A stretch of 64,000 nucleotides of DNA. It comes from Prostheceraeus crozeri (lineage: Eukaryota; Platyhelminthes; Polycladida; Euryleptidae). The first letter of the stretch is position 1. Each line of letters opens with the position of its first letter. A program made the position numbers and the translations under genes. The stretch lies in NCBI GenBank assembly GCA_907163375.1, contig CAJQUW010007886.1, positions 1-64,000 of the forward strand, given 5' to 3'. A model generated the notes under the pieces. That model searched no databases and was not told the DNA's origin. It was given only the letters and a program-made list of their open reading frames with translations. This document shows, one piece after another, positions 1 through 9,736 of this stretch.

Positions 1-421
1 TAGACTACAGGATGGGGTTAAGTGGATGATTTAACCATGTATACATTTTTCATTTGGAAATAGTAGCACGCTTAGTCTAACTTGTAAATCTTAAAACATT
101 TCATATGGACGATGATGATAGATGAAATAGTGTCAAATAAAATTAAGATAGCTTACACTTCTGATACAGGGATAGCAATCGACTGCGATCCATGTGTAAA
201 GAGCTTGTTAGACTACGGATGGGGTTAAGTGGATGATTTAACCATGTATACATTTTCATTTGGAAATAGTAGCACGCTTAGTCTAACTTGTAAATCTTAA
301 AACATTTCATATGGACGATGATGATAGATGAAATAGTGTCAAATAAAATTAAGATAGCTTACACTTCTGATACAGGGATAGCAATCGACTGCGATCCATG
401 TGTAAAGAGCTTGTTAGACTA
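1..421. repeat. Tandem duplication, unit about 206-208 bp
   Basis: Two near-identical units lie head to tail, starting at about 1 and 209. The same short start motif (TAGACTACGG) recurs at 415 and then the sequence diverges. The units differ by a few single-base indels. The array is cut by the window edge, so the real copy number is unknown. No coding potential is evident. Confidence 0.9.
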
Positions 422-611
422 CGGAAGAGAGAAGTGTGTTATGTTGCGTGTGGCGCGTGAGTGTCCTCCCATTTCATTCCATTCATTATTTTTCTTCCCC
501 TCTGCATTCCATATCCGAGGATATGTGGCGGGCTTGGGACCGCTTTAGCTGCATTAGAAGGTTGGCCCTTAAAAGAGCCCATGGGTCGTTCTCCGTCCAC
601 CGACACTCCTC

Positions 612-1747
612 TCACTTCTGCAAAAACTCTGAAAGAAAAAGAATAGGAGATTAGATGAGCTACAAAAATGATCATGTTGAGGAAGCTTACTGGGAACTTT
701 CTTCCGAACTTTTCGGACGACGAAGTCTTCGAGCTGACCGGTAACGTCCATGCTCATGTGGAGACAGCGGACTCCGTCGCCCTCATAACACTGCTGGGTT
801 ACGTTGGGATCATCCGTGATGGTTGGGGCGTCGCAAATATTGTTCTCAAAGAGGGGAAGATGGACTTCATACACTCTTCTTTTTCGACACTTCAAACGCT
901 CATGCAGTCGCTCCACTTCACCCGTCAACCTCTTATTAATGACCTTCACCTCCTCCGTCTCCTTCACCACGCTTCGCATCCGCTCTATCTCTTCATCCTT
1001 CCTCGACACACTCGCCCGCAAACTCTCCACCAAACCTGCCTTCCTCATCAACTCGCTCCTTTCCGCCATCCATTCCTTCTCCTTCTTTCTCAAGCTCTCC
1101 AACTCTTCCCTTGTTGCCCTATACCCCTCAACCTTCACCTTCAGCTCTTCATTCTCCTTCAAAACTTTTCTATTGTTACTTTCCAAAGCCATCACACGAT
1201 CCTTCATTCTCACAAATACCTCCGTGTCATACACCTCTTGCTGCCGTGGCGATGACGCTGCCATCGGCTTAGCCACTTCCTCCCCCTCCCACTCTTCCTT
1301 CAAATCCGCTATGTCTCCAAACAAATCTTCCATCACCGCATCCAAATCTACATCATCCTTCTTCTTCTTCATATTCGCTCTCAACTCAACTTCCTCACTC
1401 GAACTCCCCTCACTCGCATTCCTCACCACTTTCTCCCCAATCACGTCCTGAATCGTGGCCACCGCCTTTCTCACCTCTTCCCTTTCCAACAACTCTCCCT
1501 CAAACCATGCCTTGAACCCCTTCTCTCCGATGTTCCCACTCTCACACTGCATATGCGCCTTCATAAATTCCTTCTCATCCCCCATCACACATTTCCGACA
1601 AGACACACACAACCTCAACATCACTTTCCTCTCATGGCCCATCGTCCCCTCTTTTTCTTTTAAGTGTTTCTTCAGTTCGCTACCTCTAGCAATCTTTCCA
1701 CAGCTACACTTGCCCACCAACATCTTGGCATTACTCGCTTTTGTCAT
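612..1747 (-). CDS. Coiled-coil protein with N-terminal Cys/His motifs, two coding exons (family not recognised)
   Basis: I place the start at the ATG at 1747, because a splice acceptor (pyrimidine tract then CAG, 1756-1758) lies just upstream, so a 5' UTR intron is likely. The first coding exon runs to 691. A canonical donor (GTAAGC) and a pyrimidine-rich acceptor define a 62-bp intron (629-690), and the last exon (628-612) adds only KFLQK and a stop, giving about 357 residues. Without splicing the frame would continue to 569. Residues 14-68 hold paired Cys/His groups (C14, C16, H28, H38; C47, C50, C53, H65, C68) that could bind zinc. An acidic linker follows, then a long heptad-like charged helix from about residue 180 to 300. 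The gene is clearly more GC-rich than its surroundings. Function is unknown. A domesticated or transposon-encoded protein is possible, but nothing proves it. Confidence 0.6.
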
Positions 1748-1860
1748 GATAATATCTGAAAGATAGAGTAAAAATTTGATAGCAAGTGTTATCAGGATAC
1801 GACTATGCTGATATGCCATTGAAAAGACTAAGTCACCAAACATTTGATAGCAAGTCACAA

Positions 1861-2460
1861 CCGTTTGGGTGTATAGCTCTTGATCCGTCAGGCGGGGGGT
1901 GACTCAGAGGGGATCTATCCCACTCCAAGGCCTCGACCACATATCCAACCGCGATCGGACAGAGCGTCGTCATATCCCTGTATGGTATCCGGGCACCCAG
2001 TTTTGACATAAACCGTGGAGATAATTACAAGAAGGAAACGACCCAAGTCACGAGACTCATAAACGACTGCTTTTTATTCAAAAACTTTAATTAATTATCA
2101 GTAAATAATGATTTGCAATTTTTCATTCATTTTGTACTACTCATAAAACGTTTATAAGTAGTCTGTCACCTGCAGCATAGTCAACGCTGTTCGAATGTTT
2201 ATTTGAATCAAGTCTAAAGGACTTGTAGAAGCAAAGTTATAGCCGTTTGAAGAGTTCGGCCTACTATCATCAATGGCAGTCCATCTATAACTACTAACCG
2301 ATATCCTGACACCTTAACGCTGATATCAGCAAGGTAAATCAGAAGAAGCCGAGATCGGACCTCAAGAAAACGACTTACCTGTAGTCATTTTCTCAACTTA
2401 GTGAAATTCCTCTCACGATCCCGTTCTTATATACACTGTGAATATGCAATCGATAACAGG
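1861..2460. other. Intergenic, no feature recognised
   Basis: There is a moderately GC-rich first 150 bp and then AT-rich sequence. I see no convincing exon, RNA gene or repeat before the satellite starts. Confidence 0.5.
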
Positions 2461-4110
2461 GAGGGGACGTCAGTGAAATTTCAAAATTTGATGAAAAATG
2501 TTTTGGTGCCGGTCCCAGGTCGAAATTCCACACTTTGGAAAATTTTCAAAATTTTACCCATACAAAGTCACTCTGACACTTAGGATTTTTTCAGGTAAGC
2601 GAGCTCCGACCTAAAATCTTGTAACCGCTCTAACTTTTGAACGAAGACAGATAGTAACAAGCCGATTCTTTCACTGAATTTGTCTCACTCTTAGCTTTCA
2701 AACGAGCTATCGCACGACAAAATCCGTCCACTGGAAGCCAAAATCGAAGCAAGCTGTCCAGAGGGGGGGGGACGTCAGTGAAATTTCAAAATTTGATGAA
2801 AAATGTTTTGGTGACGGTCCCAGGTCGAAATTCCACACTTTGGAAAATTTTCAAAATTTTACCCATACAAAGTCACTCTGACACTTAGGATTTTTTCAGG
2901 TAAGCGAGCTCCGACCTAAAATCTTGTAACCGCTCTAACTTTTGAACGAAGACAGATAGGAACAAGCAGATTGTTTCACTGAATTTGTCTCACTCTTAGC
3001 TTTCAAACGAGCTATCGCACGACAAAATCCGTCCACTGGAAGCCAAAATCGAAGCAAGCTGTCCAGAGGGGGGGGGGACGTCAGTGAAATTTCAAAATTT
3101 GATGAAAAATGTTTTGGTGACGGTCCCAGGTCGAAATTCCACACTTTGGAAAATTTTCAAAATTTTACCCATACAAAGTCACTCTGACACTTAGGATTTT
3201 TTCAGGTAAGCGAGCTCCGACCTAAAATCTTGTAACCGCTCTAACTTTTGAACGAAGACAGATAGGAACAAGCCGATTCTTTCACTGAATTTGTCTCACT
3301 CTTAGCTTTCAAACGAGCTATCGCACGACAAAATCCGTCCACTGGAAGCCAAAATCGAACAAGCTGTCCAGAGGGGGGGGGACGTCAGTGAAATATCAAA
3401 ATTTGATTGTAAAAAATGTTTTGGTGACGGGCTCCACCAGGTTCAGAAATTCCACATCTGTTGGTAAAATTTTCAAATTTTTACCCATACAAAGTCACTC
3501 TGACACTTAGGATTTTTCAGGTGAGCGAGCTCCGACCTAAAATCTTGTAACCCGCTTCCCTAACCGCTCTAAATTTTGAAACGAAGATCAGATAGTGAAA
3601 CAAGTCCCGATTGTTCTCATCTGGAATTTGGCTCACGTCTTAGCTTTCAAACGAGCTAATGCGCGACACACAATTCGTCCACTGGAAGCCCAATCGAACG
3701 ATAGATATAGCAAGCGAGTCCAGAGGGGGGACGGCTGTGGGGGGAGGGGGGAGAAGGAAACGTCAGTTTTGGGGGGAAAAATTTCAAAATTTGACTGAAA
3801 TATGTTTTTGGTGTCTCGGTCCTCAGTTCGAAATTCCACATCTTTGGAAAAATTTTCAAATTTTTTACTAACCCACTCACAATAGTCCCTCTGACACTTA
3901 GGGATTTTTTTCAGGTATCAGTCGAGCTCCCGAACCTAAAATCGTTGTAACCTGCTCTAAACATTTGAACGAGAGACAGATAGGCAAACAAGCCGATTGC
4001 TTTTCACTGAATTTGTCTAATCACTCTCTTTAGCTTTCAAAAAACGAAGCTATCGCGTATCGCGCGACAAAATCCGTCCACCGGAAGCCAAAAATCTGAA
4101 GCAAGCTTGT
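2461..4110. repeat. Satellite array, unit about 305 bp, each unit ending in a G-tract
   Basis: The motif GACGTCAGTG recurs at 2466, 2771, 3077 and 3381, a spacing of 305, 306 and 304 bp, each time just after a run of G. The first three units are nearly identical. From about 3400 rightwards the units become noisy, with many small indels and longer spacing. About 150 bp of the unit, including the GACAGATAG to GCTGTCCAGAG stretch, is shared with the terminal repeats of the Polinton-like element that follows. The array therefore looks derived from that terminal repeat. Confidence 0.85.
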
Positions 4111-5160
4111 CCAGTAGGTGGGGGGGGGGGGGGGGGGATGGGCGGGACGTACAGTGGAAAAATTTTTTCTCTCGATCCGATTTCGCTGGGCAATCATCCT
4201 TCCTAACCACCCCTTAACAACCCAAAAATTTCACGTAGATTCCGATAGATCTGGCCTCCGTTTTATCATCCTTTCCCTCATCCATGCTTCGTTTGGAGCT
4301 TGCTGAGACACCACCAAAAACGATCCCAAATTCTAAACTCCTGTCGTTTTTTTCGAAAAATTGTTGAGAAAATTTGTTTTCTTCGCCGATTGACTCTGAA
4401 CACACTCACTATATACAGATAAAGAATTTCACGCTGATTCCAAATCTGAAATCCGTTTTCCAATCCGATGCTTCGTTTTGAAGCTACAGCCCAAAACGTC
4501 CCAAATTCTAACTCTGTCGTTTTTCGCCAATGTCCCAAAAGCTTAAATGGCGTCTCACATCTAAACGAAGACAGATAGGAACAAGCCGATTCTTTCACTG
4601 AATTTGTCTCACTCTTAGCTTTCAAACGAGCTATCGCCACCAGACAAAATTCACTGCTGCCGTCTCCCACTAGAAGGCCCAAAATCGAAAGCAAGCCTGT
4701 GTAGGGGGGGGGGGGGAGGGGGGGGGCGTGGGGGGGGGGGGGGGGGGGGGGCGGGGGGGGGGGGGGGGGGGGGGGGGGACCCGTCAGCCCGAAAATTTTT
4801 TTCCTCCGGTCCCGATCTTCGCTGAAAAACATCCTTACCTAATCCCCAGAAATATCAAACGTAGATTTCCGCATCTGGGGACTCCTCCGTTTTTCCCTTC
4901 CTCATCCAACAACATCCTTTCCACTCGACGACTACCCAATTTACAACTTCCCAACCCTTCAGCAGATTTGCACCCAAAAACATCACCACACTATAGCCTC
5001 AACACGAAGCCTGTGTCCTGGGCGGTCGCCCAAGTCCACCCACGCACGACACCTAATCGTTCAAGGGGGGGGGGACTCAAGACTCCGAAGCACCAGGCGG
5101 CCGACCCGACACTCTGCCGTTCCAAGGGGGGGGGGGCGCCGGTCGAGTGTTTGTCATTTG
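4111..5160 (-). repeat. Inverted copy of the Polinton-like terminal repeat (left arm of a palindrome)
   Basis: This stretch is the reverse complement of about 5165-6125 and matches the right terminal repeat at 12220-13105 in the same orientation. It includes the same blocks next to G-tracts and the same outer end (GGCGCCGGTCGAGTGTTTGT on the right copy). It reads as the right end of a second element copy facing the element to its right. The sequence is much noisier than its mirror image and has G-runs up to several tens of bases, which suggests poor base calling. Confidence 0.75.
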
Positions 5161-5163
5161 CTT

Positions 5164-6260
5164 AGACAAACCCCCGCCCGGCGCCCCCCCCCCCCCTCTG
5201 GAACGGCAGAGTGTCGTGGTCGGCCGCCGTGGTGCTTCGGGTCTGAGTCCCCCCCCCCCCCCCCCTCTGGAACGATAGAGTGTCGTGGTGGACTTGGGCG
5301 ACCGCCAGGATTAGTGTTGAGGCTATAGTGTGTGATGTTTTTGGTGCAATCTGCTGAATGTTGGGTTGTAAATGGGTTGTTTCGAGTGGAAGGAGTGGTT
5401 GGATGAGAAAACGGAGTCCAGATTCGGAATCTACGTGAAATTTTGGGTTAGGAAGGATGTTTCCAGCGAAATCGGAGAGAAAAAATTTTCGGCTGACGTC
5501 CCCCCCCCCCCCCTCTGGACAGCTTGCTTCGATTTTGGCTTCTAGTGGACGGATTTTGTCGTGCGATAGCTCGTTTGAAAGCTAAGAGTGAGACAAATTC
5601 AGTGAAAGAATCGGCTTGTTCCTATCTGTCTTCGTTTAGATGTGAGACGCCATTTAAGATTTTGGGACATTGGTGAAAAACGACAGAGTTAGAATTTGGG
5701 ACGTTTTGGGCTGTAGCTTCAAAACGAAGCATCGGATTGGAAAACGGATTTCAGATTTGGAATCAGCGTGAAATTCTTTATCTGTATAGTGAGTTTCAAG
5801 TCAATCGGCGAGAAAAAATTTTCAACATTTTTCGAAAAAACGACAGAGTTAGAATTTGGGATGTTTTGGTGTGTAGCGCCCAAACGAAGCATCGGATGAG
5901 AAAACGGAGGCCAGATTCGGAATCTACGTGAAATTTTGGGTTAGGAAGGATGTTTCCAGCGAAATCGGAGAGAAAAAATTTTCACTGACGTCCCCCCCCC
6001 CCCCCCTCTGGACAGCTTGCTTCGATTTTGGCTTCCAGTGGACGGATTTTGTCGTGCGATAGCTCGTTTGAAAGCTAAGAGTGAGACAAATTCAGTGAAA
6101 CAATCGGCTTGTTCCTATCTGTCTTCGTTTAGATGTGAGACGCCATTTAAGATTTTGGGACATTGGCGAAAAACGACAGAGTTAGAATTTGGGACGTTTT
6201 GGACTCTAGCTTCAAAACGAAGCATCGGATTGGAAAACAGAGACCAGATTTGGAATCAGC
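5164..6260 (+). repeat. Left terminal inverted repeat of the Polinton-like element
   Basis: It matches the reverse complement of 12220-13105. It contains two copies of an inner unit about 490 bp apart, each introduced by GACGT followed by a C-tract and CTCTGGACAG (near 5498 and 5988). The right repeat has only one such unit, so the two ends differ in length. The outermost end starts GACAAAC. Confidence 0.8.
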
Positions 6261-6273
6261 TTGATGTTATTGT

Positions 6274-6345
6274 CCAATGAGGATCATCATCCAATGAGAA
6301 TCAAGCATTTCTTTATAAATAGCGAGCCTTCCACAGTGAGAATCA
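6274..6345 (+). promoter_or_regulatory. Likely promoter of the rightward transcript (two CCAAT boxes, TATA box)
   Basis: Two CCAAT motifs (6274-6278 and 6291-6295) precede a TATAAAT box (6314-6320). A start site would be expected near 6345, about 75 bp before the ATG at 6422. The order and spacing are those of a typical RNA polymerase II promoter. It lies just inside the left terminal repeat. Confidence 0.55.
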
Positions 6346-6421
6346 TTCCATCGTTGAATCACACGAGTGACGGACGCACATTTTCTCTCTCTCTAGTTCC
6401 CTGTTCTATTACCCAACTAAA

Positions 6422-7197
6422 ATGGTAAGTCGCTACTTCCCTCCCTCTCCTCCCTTGAACGTAAACTTAATACAATCTTTTTTCATTTTCAGGCATCTAC
6501 TCCATCTGCTGCACTAGTAGGACAAAATGGCGGTCAAACGTTACAAGGTTCGCTACGGTCAGATCATCTACAACTGAGGCCAGTGGAAGAAACATCCAAG
6601 GTACATAATCCTACACCGCTACAGCGTAAATTTAAACAAGCCTTGCGTTATGATGATCATAGCGTAGTACTCCAAACGGGAATGCTCCCTTCCACGGATG
6701 TCAAGATAATGCACAATCAGTATGGGGACTACATACTGATCCCCGTGAGTCCGTACATTCGCCACCAACTTGATATTATTGAGGAGTACGTGACATTAAA
6801 TATGGACATTCCTACTCCTCTTGCTCAAGAGTGGAAGGCGAGAGATGACAAGGATACTCCCTATAGAAAGATTTGGGATGGTAATCACATTTGCCTACCG
6901 GTATCACATTGGTGTACTTACTATAAGAAGGATGGAGATCATTCAATACCCATCAGATGTGATGAGCTCGGAGAAGGTACTTGGGATATCCTTTTCAAAG
7001 TGAATGGGCTATATTATGGTCGACACAAGGATAATAAAATAGCCTCTCTCTCCATGCATATGGAATCCATTTTATATATTCCGAAACCACCCAACGTGGA
7101 CGACATAATTGATCAAATCCTTAACAGCAGTGGTACGAAGCGCAAGTCGGAGAAGAATGCTACATCAAAACGCAAATCAAAGAAGGAGAATTACTAG
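6422..7197 (+). CDS. Spliced Polinton-like protein, possibly single-stranded DNA binding
   Basis: The first exon carries only the start codon (6422-6424), directly followed by GTAAGT. The intron is 68 bp (6425-6492) and ends in a pyrimidine tract and CAG. Exon 2 (6493-7197) continues in frame, giving about 235 residues. The central part (about 70-190) is rich in beta-strand-like segments and aromatic residues. The C-terminus is strongly basic (KRKSEKNATSKRKSKK). The gene opens the rightward unit behind a CCAAT/TATA promoter. Similar middle-length proteins with a basic tail occur in other Polinton-type elements. A DNA-binding role is inferred only from the charge pattern and position. Confidence 0.5.
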
Positions 7198-7231
7198 TCC
7201 TTTCCTAACTCTACCCTATGACAATTCGCTT

Positions 7232-7357
7232 ATGTGCTTTGAGTGTCGTAGACGTGGTCTTATTAGATACATTTTACTTCTTCGTTGCCATCATATCATT
7301 TGTGTATTTTGTCGTGAAAAGCATCGATGTAATTCTTCATTTTGTAATATGTTATAG
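7232..7357 (+). CDS. 41-residue RING-like zinc-binding miniprotein
   Basis: A short frame from ATG 7232 encodes 41 residues with the pattern C-x2-C, then C-x-H-x3-C-x2-C, then C-x5-C. This is the Cys/His order of a C3HC4 RING compressed into one domain. It lies between two longer frames of the element and on the same strand. It may be a genuine small protein, or an exon spliced to a leader. Its small size limits confidence. Confidence 0.4.
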   Translation: MCFECRRRGLIRYILLLRCHHIICVFCREKHRCNSSFCNML

Positions 7358-7409
7358 AACGCTTCCTTAGATGTGTAAATTTCCGTTTTAGGCTTCTATC
7401 ATCATTTTT

Positions 7410-7940
7410 ATGGATTGTGAGGGTGAACCTGTACAGGAGCTCAGTGCTATTGCTATGAACAATTGGACATATCAGATTGTTAGTGTCTATCATCAACATG
7501 CCAACTGTGATCCCAATGTTGATCAATGGGCGAGAAAACACATTCATGGACTTAATCTGAAATATTTGCAAGACTATGGCTTTTCTTGTGAGAGTGCTCT
7601 TCTTATTGACTTTAAACGATGGTTAGCTGCTTTCAATGTTATACGCATCTTTTGTAATAATCCTGGTAAGGAGAGGAAAGTATTTCCCAATCTAATCATT
7701 GATGATATTTTGCTCCCGCCTTGGGATAGTAGAGTGAATCAACATTATCATGAAGTCACGAAACGTTTTAAGGATTTGTGTGTTCCTATTTTGTCTGTTC
7801 GTTGTAGTAGCTACGTTCATAACCAATGCTTCTTTCCTCCTTACCTCAACACTGCCAAAGTCCTGTATGGTTATCATTGCTCGCTGTATGATAGTTATCA
7901 GCTGTATCTATTTTATCTCTTTCAAACCATTGATTTATAA
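7410..7940 (+). CDS. Exonuclease-like (DEDDh/RNase H-fold-type) protein of the Polinton-like element
   Basis: The 176-residue frame begins MDCEGEPVQELSAIA. This resembles the first acidic motif of DnaQ-type nucleases, as found in accessory proteins of animal Polinton-type elements. A HGLNLKYL segment near residue 50 is in the place where those proteins have a conserved H-G motif. A splice acceptor (TTTTAG, ending 7391) precedes an in-frame GCTTCT and the ATG, so the same ATG-only leader exon at 6422 could also feed this frame. The catalytic set is not complete enough by eye to claim activity. Confidence 0.4.
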   Translation: MDCEGEPVQELSAIAMNNWTYQIVSVYHQHANCDPNVDQWARKHIHGLNLKYLQDYGFSCESALLIDFKRWLAAFNVIRIFCNNPGKERKVFPNLIIDDILLPPWDSRVNQHYHEVTKRFKDLCVPILSVRCSSYVHNQCFFPPYLNTAKVLYGYHCSLYDSYQLYLFYLFQTIDL

Positions 7941-8027
7941 TGCATGCTTGTTACCGTTATTCAATAAATGTTACTATGAGAAGAGTTGTTGTTTTCATGC
8001 AATGGATGGGTTAGTTAAAGGGCGATC

Positions 8028-8438
8028 ATGTCTTTCTCAAACGACTGCGGAACATTACGTTTTCATAGGCAAAGTTTAAAAGGAGCTGTTCAAGATTATG
8101 TGATAAATTTTCATAAAGATGAGACCGACATCGAAGCAGTGGTAGATGATGCTAGCACTCTATTTCTAGAGTTAATGAATACATTCTCTGATAGCATTGT
8201 CATGGCGCGATTAGTTGCGAAAATTAAGTTTAGTCATTTTGGAAAGGAAGAGGTGGAAAGTCGCTCTTTCCATTTTGCTTCTTATTCAATGGAAGTGGTA
8301 GATCACCCCGAAGAATTTTTTAAAAGACATATGATAAAAATTGCTGAACGTCTTAACGCATTTAACCATCATGGTAGCAGTCTAGTGATTGAAGCGATTT
8401 CAGATATTCACATTCAACTTTCCATAAAGAAAAATTGA
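8028..8438 (+). CDS. Hypothetical Polinton-like protein, left copy
   Basis: A 136-residue frame. Its last third (LNAFNHHGSSLVIEAISDI) resembles a short motif often found at the N-terminus of large replication proteins of animal Polinton-like elements. No polymerase motifs follow, so it is at most the head of such a protein. Nearly all of it lies in the inverted duplication and is repeated on the other strand at 11809-12147. Its end lies a few bases before the start of the next gene. Confidence 0.4.
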   Translation: MSFSNDCGTLRFHRQSLKGAVQDYVINFHKDETDIEAVVDDASTLFLELMNTFSDSIVMARLVAKIKFSHFGKEEVESRSFHFASYSMEVVDHPEEFFKRHMIKIAERLNAFNHHGSSLVIEAISDIHIQLSIKKN

Positions 8439-8440
8439 AA

Positions 8441-8764
8441 ATGCAGTGGTACTTGATTGTAGCACAACTGGTTTTCGAGCTATGTCTGCTCACTCTCGAA
8501 GTATATTCCTTCTGTACATGCGTCTATTATTTAGAAAAGGCTAGCAAATTCATATCTTCAAAAAGACTTGCTATAGACATCAGTAACGGTGAAACTATGT
8601 GTTGCGATGTATGTAAGCGAAAGGATGGAAATGAAAAGCGCATCTTCAAGAGATGTAAGCATGCTTTTTGTCAACGCTGTTTCATACGTAATTGCATTCA
8701 ACTTTGCCAATGTAACCACTGTGACATTGCTCATTTCGAGTGTCACTTATGTCGCAATAGTTAG
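8441..8764 (+). CDS. Membrane-anchored RING-finger protein, left copy
   Basis: From the ATG at 8441 the product is 107 residues. Residues 3-30 form one hydrophobic segment, a likely membrane anchor. Residues 55-104 show a RING-type pattern: C55-x2-C58, C72-x-H74-x2-C77-x2-C80, and C101-x2-C104, with an extra Cys/His cluster between. A RING domain on a membrane anchor suggests an E3 ubiquitin ligase-like role. Such proteins are known from several large DNA viruses, but the role here is inference. An identical copy lies at 11483-11806 on the other strand. Confidence 0.6.
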   Translation: MQWYLIVAQLVFELCLLTLEVYSFCTCVYYLEKASKFISSKRLAIDISNGETMCCDVCKRKDGNEKRIFKRCKHAFCQRCFIRNCIQLCQCNHCDIAHFECHLCRNS

Positions 8765-8815
8765 TACCTATGCAAATGTGGTAAAGATAGGTTTTAGCAA
8801 AGACTAACACGGAAA

Positions 8816-9048
8816 ATGGCGAAACGTAAAATGACGAAACGTAAAAGTCAAAAGTTTTCTTCAGCCATTCAAGCTCTCCGACGAATGAAAGCAAATCAGC
8901 GATACAATGCTATACGACATGCTAACGATAAATTCATTTGTGAAATTATTTCTCATGTGAGGAAGTTGAGGACGAAGAAATTAGCACCAAAACAACGAAA
9001 GTTACTTAAGCGATATGCTACGAAATTGCGTTTCATCTCCAATCCTAA
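8816..9048 (+). CDS. Small basic virion-type protein, partial left copy
   Basis: It has the same start and the same first ~75 residues as the complete copy at 11075-11431, beginning MAKRKMTKRKSQKF. It is only partial here because the duplicated block ends near 9048. Confidence 0.55.
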
Positions 9049-9340
9049 AGCCCCCACCCATAACTTCCACCCACCCACCCACCACAAATCCCACCCCACC
9101 ACACCCCCCACCAATACCCACACACGACACACCCACCCAACATACACACCACCATCTCCCCAAACACGCAATTCACCAACCACTAACCACCATCTCCCAA
9201 CTCCACTTCTCCAACCAAACATCTCACCCAACCACACCACAACGCCCAACTCTCTTCCTCCCACCCACCCCCATCACACATCCCCACAACACCCATACCC
9301 CACCTTCCCCACCCCCCCATCCCCACTACCTCACCGCTGG
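9049..9340 (+). repeat. CA-rich, nearly G-free low-complexity tract
   Basis: About 290 bp composed almost only of C, A and some T, with irregular CACCC/CCACC words and very few G on this strand. It has no regular period. It lies between the inverted duplicate block and the leftward gene group. Open frames across it are compositional artefacts rich in Pro, Thr and His. Confidence 0.8.
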
Positions 9341-9735
9341 TTGCAGCGCTTCTCTTCAACTTTTTTCCGCTTCACACCCTGTTTGTGGAGGCTATAGGTA
9401 GCCTGACCCTTTAACCATCGTTTCACTTGTGATTGTGGAAGACCACTCGCTTTTGATAATTTCTTGATAGATGCAAATCCTGCCGGATGTTTTACATCAT
9501 AATAGATTGACTTCAAACGTTCAGTCGATGACGGCTGACTCTTTTTCCTCCTTCTCATCTTTTTTCTTTCTTGCCTTTCTACATTTACAACAACTGCAGC
9601 ATTTAGCTTTAGCGGTTTTGCGATCGTGTTCACATTGCTTAGGGTTTCATTATGAGAGCTGGCGCAGCAAGTGCAAGTGACAACGACATTCACCTCTGGC
9701 GGCTCATTACATGGCAAGCAACACATCTGCTTCAT
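9331..9735 (-). CDS. Retrovirus-type integrase of the Polinton-like element, N-terminal part only
   Basis: The 134-residue frame from ATG 9735 has an early Cys-rich stretch and a basic middle. Its final ~60 residues include IYYDVKHPAGF, a helix and VKRWLKGQATYSLHK. This pattern (tyrosines, small residues, WL..Q..Y.LHK) is the conserved N-terminal segment of Polinton integrases. The catalytic DDE core is not recognised here. It is the last gene of the leftward group and follows the preceding stop by one base. Confidence 0.5.
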   Translation of the reverse strand: MKQMCCLPCNEPPEVNVVVTCTCCASSHNETLSNVNTIAKPLKLNAAVVVNVERQERKKMRRRKKSQPSSTERLKSIYYDVKHPAGFASIKKLSKASGLPQSQVKRWLKGQATYSLHKQGVKRKKVEEKRCNQR

Positions 9736-9736
9736 A

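Larger units (their letters stand above)
8033..9048 (+). repeat. Inverted duplication inside the Polinton-like element (left member)
   Basis: About 1016 bp here are repeated in reverse orientation at about 11199-12214. By eye the two members differ at about one base, so the duplication is very recent or an assembly product. They contain the hypothetical protein, the membrane RING protein and part of the small basic protein. Confidence 0.85.

Noticed and set aside
4118-5165. Glycine- or proline-rich open frames across the G-tracts
   Set aside because: They follow from homopolymer runs in a noisy repeat and have no conserved motif or splice support.
8953-9401. Pro/Thr/His-rich and Gly/Trp-rich frames over the CA-rich tract
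   Set aside because: Low-complexity composition opens all frames; not evidence of a gene.
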